In this document: positions 9,013 to 17,205 of the stretch, piece by piece
How the letters are laid out: each line of letters begins with the position of its first letter
Position numbering within the stretch: the stretch's first letter is position 1
From: Fidelibacterota bacterium
GTDB taxonomy: Bacteria > Fidelibacterota > UBA8477 > JABMPR01
Assembly: GCA_016844955.1 (NCBI GenBank)
Contig: JAERTH010000029.1
Location: 1-48,625 of the forward strand
Length of the DNA stretch: 48,625 bases
Direction of reading: 5' to 3'
Position numbers and translations under genes: made by a program
Notes under the pieces: generated by a model
What the model saw: only the letters and a program-made list of their open reading frames with translations
Databases searched by the model: none
Told to the model about the DNA's origin: nothing

Positions 9013-10428
9013 CTATCCAGTTTTCCTCGTGAAAACATAGTTGCCGTAAAAATCCTCAATACCATGTAGACTGACGGACATCTTGTCACCAAGCAGTTTC
9101 CCCCGCACTTCGATCAAACGACCATCTGATTTGAGATAGGTAAATTTGAGATGGTTGCCCACCAATTGAAAATGATCTGCCCGAAAGGTTTCTTTTCCAT
9201 CTGACATGATCACCTCTCCAATAACTGCATCATCCCGGGTTTTAATATCATATCCGACGATATCACCATTGTCCTTCTGGTACTCCCAGAGACCCCTGAA
9301 GAACTGGTTCTCCGCCAGGGACGGCCCATCGCTAAACGCTGAGAGTCGATTCAGATATTCATCGAGTGTGATTTCGCCATTGGTGAAAAATGCTTCTGGT
9401 AAAAGAGGGAAAAGAAAATCCCGGGTGAATGTATGCATTCGAGCATTGGTATACACTTCAAGTTTATCCGAAATGTTGCCACCCTTTTGAATATCGATGT
9501 TCAAAATTCTGACAGGATATGTATTAGAAAAATCTACTTTAGATAGTGAAAGTGTTTTGACCTTAGGATTCAGGCGCGTTCTAAAGTGAAGACTCATATT
9601 TTGAGGATCAAAGAGAACGGACCATTCCGGATCATCATTCACCCTCAGATTTTTTAGCATGTTTAACCCATACTTCACCACATCCTTCCAGGGCTTGTAA
9701 TCATCAACCATTCTGGCAAATCTGACAAAACGTGGGGTCTTCGGATTGTGGATATCAATGGGATAAGTTCCACCCCATCCTTCGTAAAACTTTAAGAGCT
9801 CCATTTCCCGCTCATAGGGCGAATTGAACAAAGCGGGGACAGGCATATTTTTACCTTGATCAACGACAACTTGACCATCATGAAAAGCTACAGCCGCAGT
9901 ATTCCCTTGAGAGTCACCTATGAAGTAATGCCATCCCCAGCCATCAATTTGGAATTGATAGGCGCATTGAACGGCTTCATCCAGAGTCGAACAATTATCC
10001 AAAATATACTGAATCCAGTTCATCTGGCACAACCTGGGGAGACTATCATTCTTGGGATACTCAATATCATCGCTCATTTCCCAGATGACCAATCCAGATT
10101 CATTCATACCACCATCAGGTAAATTCTTCCCAAAACAGTTGAAGCTTACAGAGCCATAGCGTGAGACCCAGGAATGAGGAGAATTGGTTTGACCCGCATT
10201 GGTGGTTAATTCCGTCCAGGTAATCCCGGTTTTATACACACCTCTGGGATTAATGAAGAGCAATCCCGGAACACCTATGTCCCCCTGATTTAGATTGTGT
10301 CCGTAGACCAGTTTGTCACCACTCTGTAGTTTAAATGTGGAACATGCCAACGTGAATGCAGGCATCATATACAATAGGAACAGAACCCAATACCCAATGA
10401 TCCTGCTGTTTAGTGTTTTCTCTCTCAT
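9013..10428 (-). CDS. Ntn hydrolase of the linear amide C-N hydrolase (choloylglycine/penicillin V acylase) family
   Basis: 471 aa, reverse strand. The ATG at 10428 is preceded by AGGGAGA. A signal peptide ends ...PAFTLA, and the next residue is Cys29 in CSTF, which fits autocatalytic exposure of an N-terminal Cys nucleophile. This family hydrolyses linear amides such as conjugated bile salts, penicillin V or acyl-homoserine lactones. Further family features are VYGHNLNQGDIG, an acidic/N pocket in GGMNESGLV, and TLDEAV-x-x-(A/Y) helix motifs with a conserved NSPYERE segment. The last ~120 residues (GDIVGYDIKTRDD..., GRLIEVRGKLLGDK) form an extra beta-rich tail not typical of the short family members. 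Cys29 could be misread as a lipobox, but TLA-CSTF fits the Ntn pattern better. It stands alone against the flanking genes. Substrate not assignable. Confidence 0.85.
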   Translation of the reverse strand: MREKTLNSRIIGYWVLFLLYMMPAFTLACSTFKLQSGDKLVYGHNLNQGDIGVPGLLFINPRGVYKTGITWTELTTNAGQTNSPHSWVSRYGSVSFNCFGKNLPDGGMNESGLVIWEMSDDIEYPKNDSLPRLCQMNWIQYILDNCSTLDEAVQCAYQFQIDGWGWHYFIGDSQGNTAAVAFHDGQVVVDQGKNMPVPALFNSPYEREMELLKFYEGWGGTYPIDIHNPKTPRFVRFARMVDDYKPWKDVVKYGLNMLKNLRVNDDPEWSVLFDPQNMSLHFRTRLNPKVKTLSLSKVDFSNTYPVRILNIDIQKGGNISDKLEVYTNARMHTFTRDFLFPLLPEAFFTNGEITLDEYLNRLSAFSDGPSLAENQFFRGLWEYQKDNGDIVGYDIKTRDDAVIGEVIMSDGKETFRADHFQLVGNHLKFTYLKSDGRLIEVRGKLLGDKMSVSLHGIEDFYGNYVFTRKTG

Positions 10429-10870
10429 TTCGTTCTCCCTAAGTTTAAAAGTAACCTCTTGTGATTCATCAAATCAGCTTTCCAGCGCAATCTCATACTT
10501 AGACTCAACTGCTTAAACTTTTGTTGCAGGGATTTCACTATTGGACAGTAACACAGCAGGTGAAAACAGCCTGTACGGAGTAGCCATTCGGTTTTCTGGG
10601 GTTGGAAATGGCCCAATTTCGATTTGAATTGATTTGGCCAGCGGCCTGGTACCGGTTTGGCTCGTTATTAGACATTGCCGGGGATGGCGCAGGTGGTTAT
10701 TTTCTAATTTCGAAATAGTAGTGAAAATACATTCATTTGCGGACATGTTCCATCCATTACATAAGTAGATTGGATTGAACGGAGTAGAGGGGGCAACTGA
10801 AGTATTTCCCAGGGGGATTTGGTTATTGGCCTGCTTGTCAGGGTCGGGTAAATCAAGACAGACACACAAT
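10429..10870. other. 442-nt divergent intergenic region
   Basis: It separates the reverse-strand Ntn hydrolase from the forward O-antigen ligase-like gene, so it should hold both promoters. No convincing -10/-35 pair, riboswitch or RNA gene was recognised. In-frame codons continue upstream of 10871 to a TTG at 10775 but look non-coding. Confidence 0.5.
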
Positions 10871-12754
10871 ATGATGACATCACTTCAAAAACGTGACAGT
10901 ATTCACCAAGACCAGGTGAAAACCTACCATCTGGATAAATTCATATTATCCAGCGTGATGATCTCGTTGGCTATTCCTCTGGTGACCTCTACTTCACTTT
11001 TAGATTTTAATGCACTGCAGCGTGCGGCCTTCTCAGTCACCAGTTTGTTTGCCACAGTGCTCTTGCTCATAACCAGCTCAACCAAAACATGCATCTCTCT
11101 CAATGGTTCCTTCATCACCATCTCCTTAGGATTTCCGCTGGTTCTTATCCTCTCGTCAGCAGTGAATGGAACGTTGCTACTTTCATATACCGATTTCTTT
11201 TTTCTGCTCCAACTTTTTGGTTTTAGCTATCTCTGTATGCTGGTGATTAATCGGATCGGCATGAATAGCTTCCTCCTGGCCTCTGCGCGAATCATAACTA
11301 TTGTTTTGCTGGTTTTTGTGACAGCTGGTCTTGTCCAAGTATTAGGTGTCCGATTACCCTTTCTACCTGAATTTACTGCTCCAGGTAGTTTTTTGGCCAG
11401 CAGACCCTTTGCCGTTGAATACTTGGTGGCTGCAAGTCCCTGGCTTTTGATTCCCCTTGTCAGCAAAATCAGCAAAACTCATAGGGCCATCAATATCCTC
11501 GTCTTTATTGCTAGCATTAGCTATTTGCTGCTGTTGCGCGGTCGGGCAGGCATTGTAGCACTTGTAGTGGGAATTGGAGCTTTTTATCTCGGGCAATATA
11601 TCACTTGGGATAAAAGTGGAAGCTTCGTTAGATCCAAAATATTTAAATGGTCCTTAGCACTGTTGGTGATTCCTATAGGTATCGGTTTTATTCAAATAGA
11701 CGATCAATCAAGAAAAGACCTTGTTCAAACAATCCGGCAGACAGTGGTTTTGGATGAAATAGATGTTGACCCTCGGTTGAGAAGTTGGTCCAGCTCCATG
11801 GAGATGTTTTATGAAAAACCTATCCTGGGTCAGGGTACAAATTCCTGGGCTGGGCTCTTCCCAGCCTATGAGGGAGCGTTGTATCAGGATCAAAACATTT
11901 ATCATGCGGGTTATCTTAATCCTCACAACACCTGGTTTGAATATATCGCCGAAAATGGACTGGTTGGGCTGCTCTTCTTCCTGGTACTTACTTTGGTTAT
12001 TGGCTTTCGGCTTATTCAGCGAATGCGTAAAAATCCGCGCTATCTCTACCTGCTGATTTCATTCTCAGGCATACTCACGGTATCCCTGTTTTCCTTTGCC
12101 AAGGATCGCGTTGCACCCATGCTAATCCTTGCAATGCTTATGGGGATTGCATTTTATCAAGAGGATAAAGCTTCTCGATTAAAGATCCAGGTATCCAGAA
12201 AATCTTTGAGTATTGTTCTGGTGGTGATTTTATCGATGAGCTCCATTTTTATGGTTAAGGCTTATTCCGCTCAAAAAATTTATATTTCGGGGATACAACA
12301 TAAGTTTAGCGGGAATTATGAAAGTGCTATTGCCGACTTCAATAGAATTAACGAGGTTATTTTCCCTGTTGATATCAATGGAACGCCAGTATGTTATTAT
12401 GCTGGTGTGGGGTATTACGAATTGGGGGATTATCAATTGGCCTTAAATAACTTTCAACAGGCTCAAACGTTTAGCCCTTACAATCCACTCATTTTGAATA
12501 ATGTAGCTTCAACGGCATTTCAAATAGGGGATCAGGATTTGGCCGAAAAGACGTACCTGAAAATAAAGACTCTATTCCCCAACTATTACGAGCCACAAAT
12601 TAATCTTCTGGCTATGTATACCAATAACGGTCAGCATGAATCTGCTATTCAACACTTGAACAGACTGCTTGCTGACAGTGACAACATATTTGCAGTTAAC
12701 AAGGGTACCTTATTCAAGATCAAGGAGTACTACGATGAATTTCACAGTCGCTAA
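10871..12754 (+). CDS. O-antigen ligase/polymerase-like (Wzy/WaaL superfamily) membrane protein with C-terminal TPR
   Basis: 627 aa from ATG 10871 (a TTG at 10775 would add 32 residues that do not look coding). About ten hydrophobic segments span residues 15-460. The long periplasmic loop has the superfamily signature near residues 317-365: ILGQGTNSW, then NPHNTWFEYIAENGLVGLL. After the last membrane segment (from ~467) there are TPR-like helices (GIQHKFSGNYESAIADF, YYELGDYQLALNNFQQA, FQIGDQDLAEKTYLKI). Family members join glycan repeat units to lipid A-core or to proteins, or polymerise them, in the inner membrane facing the periplasm. The TPR tail suggests a periplasmic partner. Its end overlaps the start of the next gene by 20 nt, so the two are probably translationally coupled. 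The glycan substrate is unknown. Confidence 0.85.
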   Translation: MMTSLQKRDSIHQDQVKTYHLDKFILSSVMISLAIPLVTSTSLLDFNALQRAAFSVTSLFATVLLLITSSTKTCISLNGSFITISLGFPLVLILSSAVNGTLLLSYTDFFFLLQLFGFSYLCMLVINRIGMNSFLLASARIITIVLLVFVTAGLVQVLGVRLPFLPEFTAPGSFLASRPFAVEYLVAASPWLLIPLVSKISKTHRAINILVFIASISYLLLLRGRAGIVALVVGIGAFYLGQYITWDKSGSFVRSKIFKWSLALLVIPIGIGFIQIDDQSRKDLVQTIRQTVVLDEIDVDPRLRSWSSSMEMFYEKPILGQGTNSWAGLFPAYEGALYQDQNIYHAGYLNPHNTWFEYIAENGLVGLLFFLVLTLVIGFRLIQRMRKNPRYLYLLISFSGILTVSLFSFAKDRVAPMLILAMLMGIAFYQEDKASRLKIQVSRKSLSIVLVVILSMSSIFMVKAYSAQKIYISGIQHKFSGNYESAIADFNRINEVIFPVDINGTPVCYYAGVGYYELGDYQLALNNFQQAQTFSPYNPLILNNVASTAFQIGDQDLAEKTYLKIKTLFPNYYEPQINLLAMYTNNGQHESAIQHLNRLLADSDNIFAVNKGTLFKIKEYYDEFHSR

Positions 12755-15551
12755 CAGAATCACAGCTCTGGTTGCCTTTCTGCTTACAACTTGCCTTTAC
12801 GGTCAGGTTCTGGTCGATCTTCAACCTGCAACAGGAACACAGGGAGAGATGTTTCCCGTTACCCTGACTGGTCAGAATACAGGATGGTTGACATCTGAGT
12901 ATAGTGACGCATCCGTGACCTTTTCGGGGGAGGGAATCTCAACCATCTCCAGCTATGTTCTCACCGGAACCACCATCCGCGCAGAGCTTGAAATTTCGCC
13001 TATGGCTGGACCAGGTGCCCGCTCGCTGTTCCTGGACTATAGCGATTTCAATAACACAACTCAAAGTCTTGAACTCACAGATGCGTTTACCGTACTCGAT
13101 TCTATCATTCCCAGCTTCGTCCTCCTACCTGATATGGTGGATCAGGGAGCTGGAGAAATTTTAGTGGATATCTATTGTGAAGATATTGTCTGGTCAACAA
13201 ATCCCGGGGATAGCATTGCCATCCGTTTCAATGGCCTGTCGTTTCCTATACGCGACCTTAGTGTTGTAGCAAATAACCATATTCAGCTCTACCTGACCAT
13301 TGGCTATTCGGTGGCCAGTGGCAGTTATGATGTGACTATTGAGCAATATTCAGGGCTATCCATAATTTCGTCGCACACGCTTATGGATGGGTTTACTGTC
13401 TCAGCAACCCCCCGTCAGATTGTGGGCATGGAGCCAGGTGCAGGTAAGCAGGGAACCCAGTTTGACGTCACGGTCACTGCACATGATCTGGATTGGGTCA
13501 TTTCTGAATACTCCTATGTCGACTTAATGGTTTCTGGTGATGGCGTTCTTATCACGGGTGAGGATATTGTTGATGCTCAAACCATCACGGCTTCAGTCAA
13601 CGTTTCTGAAACTGCAACCGTTGGGCCGCATACACTCTACCTATCCTATGTAAACCAATCAGGTTTGAATCGCATCCTTGAAAAAGACAGCGCCTTCACA
13701 GTGTTAGATTCTTTGATTCCGACGATTACTGGACTAAGCACAAACACATTTATACAGGGGGATCAGGAGGAATATTTCAGGATTGAGGGCTCAGATGTGA
13801 ATTGGTCATTGACTGGGAATGATAGTATTGCCGTTGATTTCCAAAATGAGGGCATTGCAATTGAATCATTCTGGAATGTTTCACCCACTCAGATTCACAC
13901 TTTTCTCAATGTTGATTGGAGCACTCCTCCAGGTTCGTACGATATGACAGTTAAACAATTCAGTGGGACTTCACTCATCATGGAAGTATCCCTGGAAAAT
14001 GCCATAACAATTGCTGCCTCACCACCAAGTCTGGTTGCCCTTGATCCTGATTCAGCATTGCAGGGTAGCAGTTTCCCAATGACTATCACGGGGAACAATA
14101 CAAGTTGGGGTGTCTCGGAGTACAGTTTTTTCAATGCCCATTTTAACTACTCAGGAGTGGAGCTGGAAGCACCCGTTGTGGTGAATGAAAACATGCTCAC
14201 ATCTACAGTAAGCATTGCCCCTGACGCTATGCCAGGTGATCGTACCTTTTACCTTTCATTCCTCAATCCTCTGACTCAGCAATTACTGACACTCTCACTT
14301 GGTTTTGAAGTTCTTAGTTCTATCACTCCCCATGTTAGTGCCCTGGAACCAACAAGTATCATGCAAGGCGATGAGGAAACCCAATTGGATATTTATGGGC
14401 AGGGGGTTGTGTGGTCAATGGATATCGGGGATAGTATATCCATCCAATTCGACACGGATCAAATTATGGCGAGCCAGTATACCCTGATTGACTCCGCACA
14501 TCTGCGCTGTTTTGTAGATGTTGATCTTCTGATTGAAGCAGGGGAACACGATATTATTGTCCAGCAATTTGTAGGCGATTCCCTGGTCTATGTTGTAGAG
14601 GGCCTAGGATTACTGGATATTACCGCAGCTCCGCCACAATTGTATCACATTGATCCTGCATCCGTATCCCAGGGAGCTCAATTCGAAATGACCATAACAG
14701 GGCACAATACCGGTTGGCTGCAGTCAGAGTATGACTATCTGCTGGTCAATTTTTCTGGAGAAGGTATTGCTAATAGTTGGGTTTGGAACATCTCAGATGA
14801 AAATACAGCATTCGCCGATGTAACCGTATCTCGTGAAGCGCTAGCAGGCTCCCGTACAATAAATGTCACTTACTATAGAGAGATTGGCTACCCGGTAGAA
14901 TATTCTCTTTCAGATGCTTTTACTGTGGTTGAAGCTGCCCCGGCTCTGCTGCGGGTAGAACCAGATACAGTCCGTATTGATGAATTCTATGACCTCTACT
15001 TGATAGGTGTTGACGGGCATTGGGGGTACAGCACCACAAATAATGTTATAGTTAGTGTTTCCAGCGAGGATCTCACCCTTGTTTCCTCAGATGTGGAAAG
15101 TGATACCAGTATCCACTTTGAGATGGATGTGTATTCAACAACCGAGGCAGGTTACCGTAGTCTTTTCCTGGAGTACTACGAAGATGGGAATTTGATCCAC
15201 AATTTGACATTGGACAGTGCTTTCTATGTCAAGCGTCCAACTGATGTTGACCTTCCTGATGTTACTGTGCCAACTGAGTTTGTATTATATGAGAATTTCC
15301 CCAATCCATTCAACCCGACCACCACAATCCGTTATGCACTACCCGAACAATCTTCAGTTGCCCTCACAGTTTTTGACATTCAGGGACGGGTGATTAAAAC
15401 CATCACTCCAGGAGTTCAAAGCCCTGGGTGGTACGAACAGCACTGGAATGGTATTGATGCTTCAGGAAACCCCGTGGGTACAGGCATGTATTTCTGTCGA
15501 TTATCTGCTGGGAAGCATACCGAGGTGATTAAAATGATTTACCTAAAATAA
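12735..15551 (+). CDS. Surface protein of alternating TIG/IPT-like domains with T9SS sorting domain
   Basis: 938 aa. The start is set at ATG 12735 by AAGGAG at 12722-12727 (7-nt spacing), even though the frame is open upstream to 12669. A signal peptide (ITALVAFLLTTCLYGQ) leads into eight TIG-like domains of ~75-80 aa in strict alternation. The 'A' type has QG-x-x-F-x-(V/M)-T-(L/V/I)-(T)-x-(N/D)-x-x-W-x-x-SEYS. The 'B' type has QG-x-x-E-x-x-(L/F)-x-I-x-(C/G) ... VWS ... GDSI-(A/S)-I-x-F. The four A-B pairs start near 12808, 13426, 14023 and 14635, a period of about 610 nt. The end is a T9SS sorting domain whose DNA is close to that of the 6022 gene. TIG domains here probably form a stalk; binding activity is unknown. 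Confidence 0.85.
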   Translation: MNFTVANRITALVAFLLTTCLYGQVLVDLQPATGTQGEMFPVTLTGQNTGWLTSEYSDASVTFSGEGISTISSYVLTGTTIRAELEISPMAGPGARSLFLDYSDFNNTTQSLELTDAFTVLDSIIPSFVLLPDMVDQGAGEILVDIYCEDIVWSTNPGDSIAIRFNGLSFPIRDLSVVANNHIQLYLTIGYSVASGSYDVTIEQYSGLSIISSHTLMDGFTVSATPRQIVGMEPGAGKQGTQFDVTVTAHDLDWVISEYSYVDLMVSGDGVLITGEDIVDAQTITASVNVSETATVGPHTLYLSYVNQSGLNRILEKDSAFTVLDSLIPTITGLSTNTFIQGDQEEYFRIEGSDVNWSLTGNDSIAVDFQNEGIAIESFWNVSPTQIHTFLNVDWSTPPGSYDMTVKQFSGTSLIMEVSLENAITIAASPPSLVALDPDSALQGSSFPMTITGNNTSWGVSEYSFFNAHFNYSGVELEAPVVVNENMLTSTVSIAPDAMPGDRTFYLSFLNPLTQQLLTLSLGFEVLSSITPHVSALEPTSIMQGDEETQLDIYGQGVVWSMDIGDSISIQFDTDQIMASQYTLIDSAHLRCFVDVDLLIEAGEHDIIVQQFVGDSLVYVVEGLGLLDITAAPPQLYHIDPASVSQGAQFEMTITGHNTGWLQSEYDYLLVNFSGEGIANSWVWNISDENTAFADVTVSREALAGSRTINVTYYREIGYPVEYSLSDAFTVVEAAPALLRVEPDTVRIDEFYDLYLIGVDGHWGYSTTNNVIVSVSSEDLTLVSSDVESDTSIHFEMDVYSTTEAGYRSLFLEYYEDGNLIHNLTLDSAFYVKRPTDVDLPDVTVPTEFVLYENFPNPFNPTTTIRYALPEQSSVALTVFDIQGRVIKTITPGVQSPGWYEQHWNGIDASGNPVGTGMYFCRLSAGKHTEVIKMIYLK

Positions 15552-15996
15552 AGAACCAGAAGCATTTGTTTAAAGCCCCTGAACGCAAAAACTTAGGGGC
15601 TTTCTTATTGACTCGATCAATCAGTCCTCCGCTTTGAGATAGATGATTTTCTCCAAATGATTCTTTCCAATATGACGTAATCACCTTTTCCAGCAACAGA
15701 ATTGTCCTCGGGTATTTGTTTCGTATGTATTGACTCACTATTTTTCCTTCAAACACCCCAATATCGTTGAAGAGTTAGTTCTCATCTAAGACCAACTGGT
15801 TTTGATTATTCAAGCGGATTTGACCGCATTTTCCAGGAGTGACTTTTGATAATTCCTCAGCGGACAAAAATTCCCCCAGCAGCGGTCGAGCCATGGATTT
15901 GCAGGGAATAAATTTCCCATCAAAACGACGAGTCAAAGAAACCATGCAAAGGTATGGTACATAATAACAGTGAGTTATAAGATGAATAGTGCCGTG
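15529..15996 (-). pseudogene. Possible degenerate reverse-strand reading frame with one in-frame stop
   Basis: On the reverse strand one phase is open from about 15996 down to 15778, then a TAA at 15775-15777, then open again to 15529. The upstream part includes LTRRFDGKFIPCKSMARPLL and AEELSKVTPGKCG. The part after the stop includes FNDIGVFEGKIVSQYIRNK and SYWKESFGENHLSQSGGLI. The composition looks protein-like across the stop, which hints at a decayed gene. The 3' end runs into the terminator at 15572, so the true end is probably near 15610. The family was not recognised, and chance is a real alternative. Confidence 0.25.
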
Positions 15997-16116
15997 TCAT
16001 ACAGTTTGAGTAATAGGAACGGATAATTGTCAGATCGCAAATCGCAATTCCAAGTTATTTGAATAGATCAGAGCACATTTACTTGAGTTCTACTCTAACA
16101 TCACAAAGAGGTTAAT
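15552..16116. other. 565-nt stretch without an intact gene
   Basis: It holds the terminator at 15572 and the possible reverse-strand gene remnant (15529-15996). AGAGG lies just before the ATG at 16117. No RNA gene was recognised. Confidence 0.5.
15572..15607 (+). terminator. Rho-independent terminator (AAAGCCCCT stem)
   Basis: AAAGCCCCT (15572-15580) pairs perfectly with AGGGGCTTT (15595-15603), with a 14-nt loop. It follows the 938-aa gene and is nearly the same stem as at 8944 and 28264. Confidence 0.85.
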
Positions 16117-16809
16117 ATGAACTCTGTTGCCGGGGCAACCGAAGAAATGACCAGTACGGTGAGTGAGATTGCCCAGAATGCAGAACAGGCCAGAGAAGTA
16201 ACTGGAGAGGCCGTTGAAAATGTAGCGCAGGCATCAAAACGAGTTGATAATCTGGGTGTTGCCGCCTCAGAGATCAGTAAGGTAACTGACACCATTATCG
16301 AGATCGCTGAACAAACCAAACGTCTCGCGTTAAATGCAACAATCGAGGCTGCTCGCGCCGGGGAAGCTGGTAAAGGTTTTGCTGTGGTCGCCAATGAGGT
16401 CAAAGAACTTGCCAGCCAAACAAATGCAGCCATTGCTGATATCAGTAGTAAAATTGAGGCCATCCAAAGTGAAACCTCTGGGACGGTGACCGAAATTGCT
16501 TCTATCACCACAGTTATAGACAAGGTGAATTCAATTGTCAATACCATTGCAACTGCAGTAGAAGAACAGAACGTAACCACTCAGGATATTGCCAGCAATA
16601 TTGGTCTGGCAACAAATGGTGTATCTGAAGTTGTGAATAATGTATCTCAGGCGGCTCAAGCAGCACGTGAAGTTGCATCGAATATTGCCATTGTGAATGC
16701 AGATATCGGCACAGTGAAACAGTCTGGTGAGGATCTGAAAGGGTCAACAAATCTTATCACCAAGACAGGTGACCAATTGGCAGATGTAGCCAATCGATTG
16801 AATACGTAA
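16117..16809 (+). CDS. Truncated or stand-alone methyl-accepting chemotaxis signalling domain
   Basis: 230 aa, with AGAGG 4 nt before the ATG and an in-frame TAA at 16096. The whole protein is the cytoplasmic helical hairpin of chemoreceptors. The CheA/CheW-contact tip at residues ~66-102 reads [20 protein letters not shown] then [15 protein letters not shown], which is canonical apart from K-R-L for N-L-L. Heptad A/E/Q-rich helices flank the tip and could include methylation sites. There is no membrane segment, HAMP, PAS or other sensor, and the start falls within the N-terminal descending helix ([13 protein letters not shown]), where full receptors continue upstream. It could be a soluble signalling adaptor or the surviving 3' part of a broken receptor. 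No chemotaxis genes flank it. Confidence 0.7.
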   Translation: MNSVAGATEEMTSTVSEIAQNAEQAREVTGEAVENVAQASKRVDNLGVAASEISKVTDTIIEIAEQTKRLALNATIEAARAGEAGKGFAVVANEVKELASQTNAAIADISSKIEAIQSETSGTVTEIASITTVIDKVNSIVNTIATAVEEQNVTTQDIASNIGLATNGVSEVVNNVSQAAQAAREVASNIAIVNADIGTVKQSGEDLKGSTNLITKTGDQLADVANRLNT

Positions 16810-17205
16810 CACTAAATCAGAATAAACGTAGAATCTTTTAACTGATCAAGTATCTAGGCAACTCCCTCGCAAATAAATATTTACAGCGGGGGGGATGTCT
16901 CCAGTAGAAATGCTGAAAGTAGCGCCTTGTAACATCTGACAAAGACTGAAAGATATGCGTATTCAACAAAGCCTAAGTCGGGAGCACACCCAACAGACAT
17001 CAAGCATCCTAACTTTAAGTAATTTTCCTCCGAAACACTAATTACCAAACCCCCTGAAGTAAAAACCAGGGGTTTATTGCTTCCTGTTTAGATTCGATCA
17101 CTGTTTTTATGATGTCACAGGTCATGATTTAGGATAAGCGAGGTTCCAGATTATCTTACTAAATCAAAACCGTATAAAAGAAATAAGGTTTGGGAAATTT
17201 CTCAA
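16810..17205. other. 396-nt intergenic region
   Basis: It contains the terminator at 17047 and, closer to the next gene, a TATAAA (17173-17178) preceded 16 nt upstream by TTATCT (17151-17156), a weak promoter candidate. No riboswitch or RNA gene was recognised. Confidence 0.4.
17047..17078 (+). terminator. Rho-independent terminator (AAACCCC stem)
   Basis: AAACCCC (17047-17053) pairs with GGGGTTT (17069-17075), followed by ATTGCTT. CCTGAAG next to the left arm matches the other terminators in this window. It lies 240 nt after the chemoreceptor fragment. Confidence 0.65.

Noticed and set aside
10513..10869. 118-codon reverse frame in the divergent spacer
   Set aside because: No binding site or domain, and it would block the expected divergent promoters; composition looks non-coding.
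16840..17040. Possible cyclic-di-GMP riboswitch (CAAAGCCT and GGGGGGGATG segments)
   Set aside because: The conserved core order and paired stems of the GEMM riboswitch could not be laid out.
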